Program-made: the position numbers and the translations under genes
The notes under the pieces: model-generated
What the model saw: the letters and a program-made list of their open reading frames with translations, nothing else
Database searches by the model: none
What the model was told of the DNA's origin: nothing
Part shown: positions 20,700 to 31,612 of the stretch, piece after piece
Numbering within the stretch: position 1 is the first letter of the stretch
Layout of the letters: each line of letters opens with the position of its first letter
DNA from: Saccoglossus kowalevskii
Lineage: Eukaryota; Hemichordata; Enteropneusta; Harrimaniidae
Length of the DNA: 31,612 nt
NCBI RefSeq assembly: GCF_000003605.2
Contig: NW_003134840.1
Span: 263,026-294,637, forward strand
Direction of reading: 5' to 3'

Positions 20700-21069
20700 T
20701 GAGAGCATGTTGACACGGCGTTATTATCCATATACTGGCAGTGAAATAGTTGTCTGGCTACCACAATGCACCATCACAATGACAAAAGCGCGACATACAA
20801 ACACGACGTCAATAAAGGGGTAGCAAAGTTGAAAGTTCGTGATCCCGACCTCATTCCCGTGTTTGCGCGAGATGTAGTGCTGCATACAAGGGTAAAGTAT
20901 CGTGAACCTCTTTCGACGGGTCCGTATGCGACACCTGTGTTTGGACATCTGCCTTCTTTGGTAGCATTAGCGGGATGACGTTGAAGTTGTTTCTTAAGTC
21001 CGAATAATGTCAGGAAAAGGTCCAAATATGGGGTTGTTATGAGTTCGTCGCCTACACAGTCAACATATA
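20700..21069 (+). other. CpG-rich exon-like block with small ORFs on both strands
   Basis: An acceptor-like attttcag at 20692-20699 and a donor-like AAG|GTACGT at 21069/21070 frame it. On the plus strand an ATG (20766, context accacaATG) opens 70 codons (KGVAKLKVRDPDLIPV, YREPLSTGPYATPVFGHL) to TGA at 20976. On the minus strand a frame is open for about 110 codons (from about 21100 to 20774; CPNTGVAYGPVERGS). Neither resembles a family I know. It could be a first exon or CpG island of a gene outside the window, a processed transposon piece, or noise. Confidence 0.3.
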
Positions 21070-24000
21070 AGGTACGTGATCTTACTGATATAGATTATTT
21101 GACTCGGTTCAACGTATGCAGTGCATTATTATTTAGGCTGTAGTGCTGTCTGGGAACAGTACCGCTACCGTGAATAGCTTTTCTGGCAATCCTTATACCA
21201 TTATTAATTTCCGTGTTTGCGTTCGCTACAGTAGACGCTGTTTATACAAACCTGTGTGGTTACAAAAAACAACTTTTTCTTTTCAATCACACGGTGTTCA
21301 TGTGATTGAACTTAAAATAATAGGTGCACCTCCCTAAATTGCCACGTTTTTTTTTTCGTTTTTCTTTTTTGTCATTCTGTATAATTTACCCATTTGTTAG
21401 GGCGGTTGTTTCGCGCTCGTAACACGATAATTGAATCGTGCCATTCGAATGAACTCAGATTACCGGAGCTGTTTGTTCGATTAGTAGTATCTCTTCCTGC
21501 TTAACAGTGTATTACGTACTTCGACAAAAGTCGGTATACTTCGCGTAACCCGAACACCAACGTGACCACCGCCTGCCATCATCTAATACAAAATCACGCT
21601 AATAGTAAAGTACAACTTTGACTGCATACTTGTATTGCTAAACAGTCTACTAAGTTATAAGTTATTGAATTTGCGATCCACATGGGATAAGGCTAATTAA
21701 ATCATTGGTTGTTTTCCGTAACGGCGAGTAACCAAGCCGAACGCCCCTATTAAAGTCATCACAAAGAGTACACGACGGCTCAAGGAAACAAGGTAACTAA
21801 CAAACACACTACATCTATTTCCGATCGGTAAACTTTCTCAATATCTTCAATAAAAGTCGATAAAGACCTAACAGAACTAACAAAAATGTAACTTAGTTTT
21901 CCAATATTCGATTATTCATGCAAATAGGGAGGTTTACTGGAGATCATTAAAATATTACCATTGAAATAAATATACTCGCCTTCAACAGTGAAAATAATAC
22001 ACATATTAAACCAATGTAATACCAACAAAAGTTAGATTTTCACAGGCATGTAAACCACTGATGTAGTCTACCATTAGCATTAGATTAATTGTTAGGCAAA
22101 TAAGTTTTATTTATACATGTACTAATTATTTGTTCATCGGCGTGGTGTTTTTTTTTGTATTTACTTTTATTTAGACAAGCTGCTGTACATAGACTGTGGA
22201 ATCAAAACTTCGGTAAAAATGAAAGCAGTGACATACCCAATCATACAATACAGTACCGTAACTGATATGCACTGAGAGTTCAAAATACGATATCAATAAA
22301 TACAAGATGTTTGTACATGTACATCTTATGTTTAGATGAATTAGTTGTAGATTTCAAATGAACTTCATTGTCATTCCATGACTTACCTCCTGAATAGAAA
22401 AACTTTCTTTTCTCTATATTATTGCTAACTTTTGGCAAAATCATTAATGCACTTTGACAACGCAGTTGATAGAAATTAGTCATCTCAATAATATGTAAGC
22501 TAATCTACTTTATTTATATGTCGTTGACCTTCGTAGCCTCGTGACTTTGCAATTTGTGTAATTTATCAGTGTGTTTCAAAAGTATTGTTTACGAAGAAAT
22601 TAGAATAATCGAAATATGGAATAACCTTATCATTAAATAACAATTTACGAATTCTTCTTATTATACATAAACAATAGTTTATATATTTTGCAGGTTTAGC
22701 AAATAGGAGAGATCCCGTTTAGATTTTGATCGGTGAAAATCCCAAAATATTTATTCACGCAAACTTAAATGAGGCCAATACTGTCAAACATGTCAACATT
22801 GTATTCTTGGTGTCAGTTATCATAAAATTAATGTTGTCTGTTTTAACTGTAAGTTTATTATTTTTAAGGATTGAGAAACTCAAGGTCAAAGTTTATTGTT
22901 TTTAATTTAGCCAGCTACGTCATTAGTGCGAAACAAAGCAGCCTCATTAGCAGAAAGTGAGATTTTAATATGTTTTACTACAGCAGGTAGTAACAAATAT
23001 GATTAGAAGAGACCCCATGATCAAGCAATGGGAAACCCCTGCTGTTGTTTGTAAAAATACACAGTATATCGATCATTGAAGGAGACAACTTTTTGGCGAT
23101 CAACAAAATAGTCGCTTAACTAATTTCCTTCATCAACATTAATCCTATCTCTCCTAGTTTAGGAAATAGGACGTCTTTGTCCAATACAGACAGCTTTGCA
23201 CACATTCCACCATTATCCACGGCGAATTCGTTAGTCCGCTCTTTAACTTTACTGGTAACAGTCTACATTACATCCGTTTTTTGCATACCAATTTACGGCC
23301 AACGACCGGCTCGTGTAATCTTTTTAATCGCCATTATCTACCACCTTGAAAAAAAGCATCAAATAAAAAACAGTTTCTTATTGAGGAAATGCTTTATTAT
23401 TATCATCGTCCAGCTAATACCGTGTGTTATTATAATACAACCAATAAATAAATAGAATATGCTTTTTAGAAATCTTGCACTTTTTGTAGAATAGTTTAGT
23501 TACTATAATTGACAGTATGTTGACTAGCCCGTTGCGTCAAATAAAAAATAAGTTTATGTTGTTGGACATTTTGAAAAAAGTTTTTGAAACACTGCTAAAT
23601 GGTCACCGTGGTTTGATGATTTTTGTGCTTGCACGCTTTCATTTAGGGGAGATGGGAGTTGATTGTTGAATGAAGAGAGTATGGTGTATGTGCGCGTGTT
23701 TTAATCATTCTCGGTCCAAGGTAAAGGAGGTGTTGTTTAATGGTAACATGTGTCAACACGGGCAACGTGTGACATGCTGGAAACGTTTTGTTTTAAGAAG
23801 GGAAGTAAAGAATACACACGACTGCAGCATGACGTCATATTTGATTTCACGTTTTAATGTTGATATAACGAATACCATACATTAAGGAAATGGTTTACCC
23901 AAAACGATGTATATGTTATATAGAATGAACACATACATTAAAATAAATCTGCTTTGGAACAGCGCTTTTTTAAACATCACAAAAAAGGTCAGCATTGATT

Positions 24001-24437
24001 GCTTGAAATTTGTAATTAATATTTTATCACGTACAAAAAGGTCAATGGCCTCATGTACAAAATGTTAAATATGCATATAAAAATCTAGTCGCTGAAAACA
24101 ATATTGAGCATAACATAACGACAAACGATATAGAAATTGTGTGCGTTCGGTAAAGCCGTGATATTTAGTATTGTCAAAGTGTGTCAAAGTATGCATATTT
24201 TTTTACTATTTGATAAATTATCAAACTTCAACCAGGGGAGGCGAGACATGATGATATTCAGCGTTAAATGTTGATCTTAAAACCCCATACTTTGGGCAGT
24301 TCAAAATTATTTAGTGCATGATTCTGTCGGATGTATTTAAAATGTTTCTCCCAATACTGCTATTGGACGTATTATGTCACGTGCGCCTATTGTTCATTGT
24401 CATTCTTGAATAATTTTTATGAAACTCAGTTATAAGT
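21070..24437. other. Long stretch without a recognised gene
   Basis: The part to about 21800 is CpG-richer than average; beyond it is AT-rich. CAATCACA/TGTGATTG at 21284-21308 forms an 8-bp-arm hairpin. The ORFs at 23177-23455 (hydrophobic, two possible membrane segments) and 23670-23885 show no family motifs or convincing splice sites. Confidence 0.3.
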
Positions 24438-24640
24438 GATGTTGGTTGATGCAGGAGAGTTCTCGGCTGTTATTGGTTGATGAAGGAGTCTCCTTGGTTA
24501 TAGTTGTTTGATTGAGAAATGTTATTGGTTATTGTTCGCTGAAAAAGGAATACAGTTGGTTATAGTTCATTGATGATGATGATGGAACTCTCTTGGTCAT
24601 CGTTGATTGATAGATAATGTGGTCATTGATGGTCGATATA
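24438..24640. repeat. Degenerate tandem repeat, ~31-bp unit, about six copies
   Basis: Units of 29-37 bp resemble TGATTGATGAAGGA then TTGGTTATAGT. The clearest unit ends are ttggttatagt at about 24520 and 24580, with variants ttggttattgt and ttggtcatcgt. The copies are much diverged. Confidence 0.65.
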
Positions 24641-24718
24641 AAAATATGCTAGATTTCTTTGTGTGTGTGTTTATTATTTGTTTCCATTAACTGAATAAAT
24701 GTGTTGCGGTCTGGATGA

Positions 24719-24740
24719 GTATACTAATATATTAGTATAC
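24719..24740. repeat. Perfect 22-bp palindrome
   Basis: gtatactaata followed by its exact reverse complement tattagtatac, with no spacer. It is entirely A/T apart from two G and two C. It lies 50 bp after a short (GT)n run. Confidence 0.85.
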
Positions 24741-25379
24741 ATGATTCCCTTAAGTCAACACTGTGTGGACAATATAGCCAAAGTGTAATTCCTCATCTGC
24801 AACATTTTGACAAAAGTACGGTTCAGGTTTTAGACTAGCTTTCATGTCAGCCGACTGTTGCTGTGTGTCTATATCTGTTCAACGCATTTTTAATAAATTT
24901 ACATACATTATTTCATTGCCCACCAATTGTGAAAACCATGTCTCAACCTTACCACAAGTAAACATTGTTTTTTAACAGACAATGCCCAACAAGACAGACC
25001 GTTTTCAGATTAACAGCAGTATTGTGAATGGTAACATTTAAAAACATATTCCTCGGTTTCATTTCCGTAAAGTAAGATTGGTAATATTTTGGAGTCAAAT
25101 ATTATTTTAAAAAAATAGAACAATTGGTAGATATTTATATCGAACAAAACAATCTTTTAGTTTTAGGAGACATTTATTAGCTTAATTTGCTATTGTATTT
25201 TGGGCTTGAAACCAAGCACCGAAGGACGAAAATGTGATTTCTAAATAATGACACCAAATCGTAAACCTAACGTCAAAAGTTTTAAGCACCCAACCTCTCT
25301 TAAATACCAGAATTTTAGTTTTAGCGATATTCCTTAAAAGATGTTCACAAAATACTTATTAATCAACCTTTGTAAATCA
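24741..25379. other. No recognised feature
   Basis: AT-rich. It may include the degraded 3' part of the reverse transcriptase remnant that follows on the minus strand. Confidence 0.3.
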
Positions 25380-26030
25380 CAACTACTATCATAGGTCATC
25401 AGTTTACAATAAATAATATGACCGCAGCATTCCAACATAGACACATGAATACGTACGAGCAACAAGGTGTTTCCCAATATAATGGAAATAACAAAATAGC
25501 AAAGACGAAATAACAGAGACTTGCTGTAACCCAGAGTAGCATGTAAAGTAATCACTCAGACCATCAGACGTGTTGACACAATCTGAAACACTATTGTACT
25601 TCGAATAAAGTGTTTCAAAAAGCTTTCCTCGGATTCCAGTTTATAAAATAATACATAATGGTTTACTCTGTCAAACGCCTTTTTGAAGTCGATAAAAGCA
25701 AAAATACACATTTTTTACGTGGTGAGACAAGTACTTATTAATTATGGTATTCAAAATAAATATATTGTTTATAGTTTCATATCCCTTTTATGACCCTGAT
25801 GGTTCGTCCTACATTACGCTATACGTATCGAACCATATTTGAATTGTGAAACAAACAAACAAAGGATTAGAGTTAGTATGTTTCCAAGGCCGAAAAGAAG
25901 TGTTATGTTTCTGTAATTATTTGCCATATTTTAGCGCCTTTTTTATGAATTGGTAAAATCAAACCTTGTGCCCATGTTGTAGGAAAACTTCCACTATCAA
26001 GTATCTTGTTAAAAAGACTGCCCAATAAAA
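25380..26030 (-). mobile_element. Non-LTR retrotransposon reverse transcriptase remnant
   Basis: Read on the minus strand, pieces come in the right order for a LINE-type RT. FNKILDSGSFPTTW, then GLILPIHKKG (about 26020-25940), is the pre-finger block. NYRNITLLFGLGNIL follows. FIDFKKAFDRVNH (about 25703-25665) is motif A with the catalytic Asp. LSDYFTCYSGLQQ, then SSLLF (about 25560-25505), is motif B. A degraded TDDL sits where the YADD of motif C should be (about 25400). There are stops and shifts between the blocks. No 5' end, endonuclease or 3' tail was recognised. CR1/Jockey/RTE-like clades are possible. Confidence 0.72.
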
Positions 26031-26781
26031 ACAATGTACTCTCAATCTAAAAATACAAGGTGGTGAATTTAAAAACAATGTTTGTCCTTTTCCAATTATT
26101 TGTGAGTTTTTTATAAATATAAGTAGAAATAATTTGTTTAATGTTCTCTATGTAGATCCCACCCGCTCTCACATACATACATATAATTTATTGTGGGTGT
26201 TTAATGCTTCCACAACAAATTGTAACCGCGTGTTATGACAGGTGTAGAACAAAATTTTACTCGTCAACGAAATTAATATTCCTGTAAATACCCTTATGAT
26301 GGGAGACCACTCGATATTTATAGCTCTCCTCTAATATATGCATAATTATGATCTCGTCATCTACTTGACCCCGTGTTGACCGTTGTTCTATATCTAACAA
26401 AGTCGTCCTATCCCTGCGGTACAGGTCGATATGACGACAGAAATATGCCATATCTTAATATTAAACTATTACTATTATATGTAACATTTGAACGCCTAAT
26501 CAAATATAACTCAAAGTACAGCACTAACATATGAACACGGGGTCTGGTATATATTCAAAGTCTGGTGTGGTAAGTTTCTGTTTTTATCTGGGTACTTAAT
26601 TTGTTGCTCCATAGTTAAAGGGCTAGTTTTGTCATTTCCTCCATATTTTAATCTGCTTAATATTGAGCCAAAATGACCCTAGGTCACTAAATATATATAC
26701 ATGGCATAAAATGATAGGATGCTCGTGCTACGAATATGCAAATAAACATTCAGACAGCTGACGTTATTGTCATACCTCGAT
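26031..26781. other. No recognised feature
   Basis: AT-rich. The minus ORF at 26257-26451 is charged and Arg-rich without recognisable motifs. Confidence 0.3.
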
Positions 26782-26838
26782 GGTTCGATATGGGTCACAT
26801 AGCGACGTATATAACGCCTGTAAAAACATTGTTTAAAC
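26782..26838. mobile_element. Short TTAA palindromic element, internal fragment
   Basis: ggttcgatatgggtcacatag, then cgacgtatataacgcctg and cattgttta match the reverse complement of the middle of the 27733-27861 copy. Neither terminus is present. It lies inside overlapping short ORFs on both strands (26736-26927 and 26679-26915), which are therefore not real genes. Confidence 0.7.
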
Positions 26839-27728
26839 AAAAAAGTGAACATGACGACATTGATATTACCATAAACATACACAATATTACAAAACAAAAT
26901 CATGTATTTATCCATTTTGCACTATAAAACTATTTGTTGATCATTATTACTTTGATTAGAAAATATGAAAACAACAGGAGAAAACAAACTATATCTTACA
27001 GGTCAATAGGGACTGAACGTCTTTTTTTTATGAAATCGATGTTTACTTACAATTTAATAAAATATTATTTCTGAACATGTTAATTAAGAAGCACTAGGTT
27101 TTTTTTGGCGGATTTGTTTACGGTTGCGTGATATTGCATGAATATTCACTTTTGAAACATGTTTTTGCGACCCCATCTGATATCTAACCTAAGTGGTCCG
27201 CTACTTATTTTGGTAGTGTGGACTTCACATATTAAAAAGAGAAATTCCATAATTGCAAAATAAATTAATTTTCAGTTGAAAAGAAGAGTGCAAACGCTAA
27301 TCATTAACCTGAATTGTGAATAAATAAGATTACACAAATTACAAGATGAGTTTTGGTTTTGTTTTTACTTACATGGCTCTATGTAAATCAATTCACAAAC
27401 TAATTCATAACCATTAATGTGACTAAGATTTGCTGGAGGGGTATTTAAGAGAGGGCATTATTCCAATTACAACGTATTAGTGTTTTGTTATTCCACAATT
27501 TTTATTTTGGTTCTACTGAAACCTTGATGCTAAATATCTCATAACTATTATTCCTACTAAAAATGAGATGGTTTGGGACGTTGAATTCCAAAACCTGTTT
27601 TGCTTTTGTTACACAATATTAACTCATAACTGTTAATTAGTTGGTCAGTTGGGGGCGTGTGAAGACGTCATGTAATCACTTTCCAATATACAATTATATC
27701 ATCCCCATAACACCATGTAGAACATGTG
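26839..27728. other. No recognised feature
   Basis: AT-rich DNA between two copies of the short TTAA family. Nothing else was recognised. Confidence 0.3.
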
Positions 27729-27732
27729 TTAA

Positions 27733-27861
27733 AGGGCGCGCGGTAGTCGTCGCGCAGCGCGTGTTCGAATTTCATGTAAATAAACAATGTATTTTACACG
27801 CGTTGTATACGTCGCTATGAGTCCCATATCGAACGGGACGCGGCGCGGCGACTGCCGCCCT
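27733..27861. mobile_element. Short TTAA palindromic element, long form (complete, 129 bp)
   Basis: TTAA flanks lie at 27729-27732 and 27862-27865. The inverted ends are AGGGCGCGCGGTAGTCGTCG and, reversed, AGGGCGGCAGTCGCCGCGCC. Inside, GTTCGA appears near both ends in opposite orientation, so the single strand can fold along most of its length. It is the reference copy for 1001-1106 and 26782-26838. It is very CpG-rich beside AT-rich flanks. Confidence 0.83.
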
Positions 27862-27865
27862 TTAA

Positions 27866-28700
27866 ATTTACATCACTCAGCAACTTTGACAGATGAATTA
27901 ATAAACATACTTGTATACGAACTAATAATAATTACCAAGAATATGGTCAGTATATTTGATATTCCGCATGTCAAAAATTAATTTGATGAAATGGTATGTG
28001 AATTGTTATGTGAAAGTGCACATTTTGTAGTGCAGCATTGTGCTCATTTAAACCTTTATACATAATATCATAAAATCACGTGACTGCGATAGTCACACCC
28101 TACACCCTATAGTTGTATTAGACCATACGGAAACGTTATTGATAGTGCGTGATGTTTGATCAAGTGATGGCTTCTATCGAGTCGTGTTTTTTTCAAGGTG
28201 AAGAGTCGCCCATAACATGGTTATATACCATTTTAGTAGAACATTCTTCGAAATCATGTGACGTTAGAGAACTGCTTTAATTAGGGGGTTAGTGGTGTTG
28301 GACTGTCATACGTCATGTCGTGTATCGCCTGGCGAATTTTACATTCATGAATTGATTTCCCAGTGCCATGAGCAATAATTAGGAATAAATGGATTGGTTC
28401 AATCATGTGTATAGTCTATGTGTTCTCTTGTTGTGGTTATGTTCGCATACAATGACGAATAATTTAAAAGTTTGATGTGGAGATGTTGTGACGAGTCTGT
28501 GTGTCGTAAAAAAGAGATGGTCGACCTTTGTCAATGTATATAGTGCGAGGTCATGCGATTATTTATTGGAATCTATTTGTGTCATCTTTGCATGCATATA
28601 TATCTATAAATCGTACAGTGGCACACCCTACTAACCACCACATGTTGACTATGCTCTTATAAAACAAACCACAACTCGTGATATCGGATTCAAGATGGCG
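27866..28700. other. No recognised feature
   Basis: AT-rich. Caagatggcgccctttaa at about 28691 resembles the terminus of the short TTAA family with an internal deletion, too short to call. Confidence 0.3.
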
Positions 28701-28720
28701 CCCTTTAAAGAAGTATTCTA

Positions 28721-29208
28721 GACGAGAACGTATTATTTTTAATATTGTTGTTTCATGATACCGTATATATATATTGGACTGTGATTATTCATGACCTGGA
28801 CACACGTTTCTTGTAGCACACATCAAGAAAACAAAGACATCCTCCAATGCGCATGTGAACCGGTTGCTTTGGTACGTACAATAACAACCACTGCACATGC
28901 GTTTTAGTGAGGGTTGATTGTTCGTCTAATGAGTACTTTTGCTTGTCCTACAATAATTTGCGTTTATGGTGAATTATAGACCAATTTAGCCTACACTACA
29001 GAGTATCCATCAACAATATTGAATAAATATATGTTTCGCCATATTGCATTTCTAAGGGTAATATAGACGAGAACATGTCATTTTCAATGTTGTTGTGTGA
29101 CACAATATATTGACGAACATATTGCGATGTAATACGAACTACAGAGATTTATCTTCGCTGAAACAATTATAGTCTATAATGCGAATGTGTGCTGGTTGTT
29201 TTTGTACT
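28721..29208. repeat. Diverged direct duplication, ~160-bp unit
   Basis: gacgagaacgtattatttttaa (28721), followed about 130 bp later by gcgcatgtgaaccggttgct (28849), is echoed by gacgagaacatgtcattttc (29066) and gcgaatgtgtgctggttgtt (29181). The order and spacing are similar. The middle is poorly conserved. Confidence 0.45.
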
Positions 29209-29279
29209 GTGATGAATTTGTTTACGCGTATCTGTTGACCGACTTATTTAGTTGATTGCGAGTGAACGGCTGTGTTATG

Positions 29280-29900
29280 TCTGTCATCGTTTAGGCAGGC
29301 GAGGTCCTGGACGGAACTCGACTCAGTGATTTGGAACTAATTACGAGATAACCGTCGCTATTCGGACTACTATTCTGACAGTTAGTATTCGTAATTATTA
29401 ATGTAGTGAACGATTAATCAAAAGATATGACGTATTCAGTACTTAGTGTGATTGGCTTTATGATTGAAGGTTACGCCCTAGAGTCTTTTTACTGTTTTGT
29501 AATTGGTTAGAGTTTTGAAAATAAATAAAGAGTTTTTAGTTGGTCTTAGCGAGTACAGCACGACATACGCAGTCCAGTCCTGGAGAGTCTTGGGGCGAGC
29601 CTTGAGGCAGTCCAGTCTTGGGCTAGTCTTGGGTCAGCCTTGCGATAGTTTTAGGGACTTTTCCCCAGGGCGCTGTGTCTTATAGAGTGCTCGACAAACC
29701 GACTAAGACGAGAGTTGAAACGTATTTAGTTGTGTGTGTCTTATTTGACTGTAAAGCTTAAGTGACTTTCCCGATCCCTTACCTCAAGGGGACGAGATAT
29801 AGAGACGAGACGAGATTCCCCCTGACAAGTGTGGAGAACCGCGGAGAGAAGAATTTCCCCCTGATAGTACGTACAATACCAATTACTGCACCGTGGGCAG
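29280..29900 (+). mobile_element. Possible LTR remnant
   Basis: gattggctttatgattg, then gttacgccctagag, recall the U3 blocks gattggctgg and gtttacgccttagag of the 19.8-kb LTR-like copy. An AATAAATAAAG follows, then a tract of short ctt-ggg repeats (gtccagtcctgg, gtccagtcttggg) and repeated ttccccctga motifs. The layout suggests a U3/R/U5-like or leader region of a second LTR family. No borders or genes were seen. Confidence 0.3.
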
Positions 29901-29990
29901 CTTTTTTTAATTTTTTCTTATCAAACAACCAAGATGTGTGCAACATTGAAAAGCAACATTTTAGTGAGTGATGAATCATAAATTAAGTTT

Positions 29991-30015
29991 GACGTGACGT
30001 GACGTGACGTGACGT
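29991..30015. repeat. Perfect (GACGT)5 microsatellite
   Basis: Five exact gacgt units. Each junction contains TGACGTG, close to a cAMP-response half-site. With no gene nearby this is probably just a simple repeat. Confidence 0.9.
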
Positions 30016-31612
30016 CTCTAAAAAAAGTCATTTACACACTCAATCTGATTTAAATTCGATGTTTTCTATTTTTAATTTTTTTATATTTTATTTATTGTTA
30101 TGATTTTTATATTTCTGATTATTTTTTTTACTTGCCGTTATACACTTTGTTAGGTTCGCTGTCACCGTAGATTACAGAGAGGAGGTTTTACTCACAGGTG
30201 ATTGTCCGTCGCCGTCGTCCGCCTGTCAACAATTACAATTTTAGCTAAATTGCTTTGATGTTGGTACCTTGATTGGACCTCGCCTGAGTTGCTGACATGG
30301 CAATTGCAAGTGTTATCCTTTTTTTTTTTTTTTTTTACAAATGGCACTCGTTAGTTATCGAGAAGAAGTTAACAATCAGTATTCGCTTAAAATAGAGGAT
30401 TAAAGATATCGTCGCGAAATAAAAAAAAACATGTCTACCCACCGTACCAACATGCCAACTTTCAAAGAAATTGAGCTAGAAGTTTTCAAGAAAAGTCGAA
30501 TATAATATTTGTTATCAAAAATGATAAAAATATTTACTAAATATTCATAATCGAAGATAATTCCACAAAATTAACAAATCAAATCTGATAAAATTCCACC
30601 TAAAATACCTACAGTGAAGTGCTTCGCCGGAACATTCACCTTGAAAATTCAAGATGCGATTTACTAGGTGCCGTGTTTCACAACTTGTTTATTTATATAC
30701 GTATAGCGGATGATTTTTTTTAAAATTAGTATTTATTGATTTTCAGCCCCCAAGTGACTGTGGTTTCTTCCCACGATTCCATACACTCTTCTACTTGCAA
30801 GGTTCGAGGTCTTATAAAAAAACATAGAATAAAGGTTGCTGGCATAGTTCGCACCCAAGCTCTGTTTTGATCATCTTATCATACGCACAGAAATAGCAGC
30901 AGGCGTCAACTCCATGCATGGTGACTTCCTTCAATGGTGCTATAACATATTTGCACAGTGGATCAGTCCTTTTTTATTTATGAACCGAAGATATGAAATT
31001 TTTCCATTTCCTCAATTGTATCTGAAAAATGGTGGATTTGAAATGAGGTCACCCTTTAAACCAAAACGGCTTGAAACACCTCTGTACGAACGTTGATTTC
31101 AACTGTGGCAGATTTGAAACCCATTTATGCCATCGCTGCATTCAAAATGGTCATCACAATCAGTTCCACAGTCAGTGGACAAATAGGGCAACAAGAGGGT
31201 AATACATTGAACTAACAATGGATATACAAATACCCGAAGGTTGTTTCTGGAGGGGAGGCAAGGGGGGTAGCTGGTACGGTTTTACGGGAAATAAAAAGGG
31301 TTTTCACAATTTACGAAGAAAAAAAAGACGTTTTACAGTTTACAGTGTTAACAAATGGAACATTGAATGGTCCGAAGAGCTCTCCGACTCAAATTCTCCA
31401 CCATTGCTTCGCCGTGTGAAGAGACGCATGCGCATATTACCCTCGTAATGCTCTTCATTCGGTTAGAGGGCCTTTTACGTCTTGACATTCAATTTTGTAG
31501 TGAATTGTGTCATCTAGTCGTTTTACAGTTTCTAAAATGTAATTTCCCTGGATTATTCCTTACGATTTTTTTATTTGGATGTGAATTTTTGTACGTACGA
31601 GAAAAATGACAC
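30016..31612. other. No recognised gene
   Basis: A T16 run lies near 30321-30336. A ccgtcgccgtcgtccgc stretch near 30206 and a ctttcaaagaaattgagcta stretch near 30462 look like pieces of dispersed repeats. ORFs at 30914-31096 and 31218-31609 show no family motifs. The region just before 31440 is CpG-richer. Confidence 0.3.

Noticed and set aside
21390-21480. Possible tRNA around cgataattgaatcgtg
   Set aside because: No acceptor stem or A and B boxes at tRNA spacing.
23177-23455. 92-codon hydrophobic ORF
   Set aside because: No family motif, no splice context and no neighbour; its length is within chance expectation for this amount of sequence.
26679-26927. Overlapping ORFs on both strands
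   Set aside because: They run through a fragment of the short TTAA element, so they are not genes.
27755-27775. tRNA B-box-like GTTCGAATTTC in the short TTAA elements, suggesting a tRNA-derived SINE
   Set aside because: There is no A box at the right distance, no poly(A) tail, and the copies end in inverted repeats with TTAA flanks, which fits a DNA transposon.
1-31612. CRISPR arrays, rRNA or bacterial operons
   Set aside because: No regularly spaced identical repeats, no rRNA core motifs, and a spliced gene structure throughout.

Overview
This is AT-rich animal genomic DNA. Short coding exons with GT-AG introns, several generations of decayed transposons and no prokaryotic signals point to a metazoan, probably a marine invertebrate. 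I cannot name the species. Only one gene looks clearly intact: the 3' end of a cohesin kleisin (REC8/RAD21 type). Almost all the other recognisable coding sequence is broken: a monocarboxylate-transporter-like gene, a multi-copy PIN-nuclease-like gene and a reverse transcriptase remnant.

Layout. 1-3795 (+): five exons (617-731, 897-972, 1540-1722, 2314-2420, 3713-3795) in a consistent reading phase, ending in the kleisin C-terminal winged-helix domain. The introns carry a short TTAA-flanked palindromic element (1001-1106) and an 893-bp TTAA-flanked element (2724-3616). 3796-5600: AT-rich flank with a three-unit tandem repeat. 6467-10715 (-): exons of an SLC16/MCT-like transporter with stop codons and frameshifts. 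Its first intron holds a fragment of the PIN-like element and a complete 81-bp TTAA element. 10813-10950: hAT-like non-autonomous element. 11430-14600 (+): decayed copy of the PIN-like gene, spread over several frames. 15141-15912 (-) and 19815-20092 (+): two related LTR-like sequences. 17356-17449 and 20700-21069: isolated exon-like segments. 24438-24640: degenerate ~31-bp tandem repeat. 25380-26030 (-): non-LTR reverse transcriptase remnant. 26782-26838 and 27733-27861: further copies of the short TTAA family. 29280-29900: possible third LTR-like tract. 30015-31612: no recognisable gene.

The candidate for an under-described system is the 11.4-14.6 kb element. Its C-terminal blocks resemble the acidic metal-binding motifs of PIN/FEN-type nucleases. 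A ~100-bp piece of the same family lies inverted 4 kb upstream with only about four differences, so the family was probably active recently. The second theme is TTAA-target insertion, used by both the short palindromic family and the 893-bp element. No tRNA, rRNA or CRISPR array was found. All homology calls come from reading motifs by eye, without database searches.
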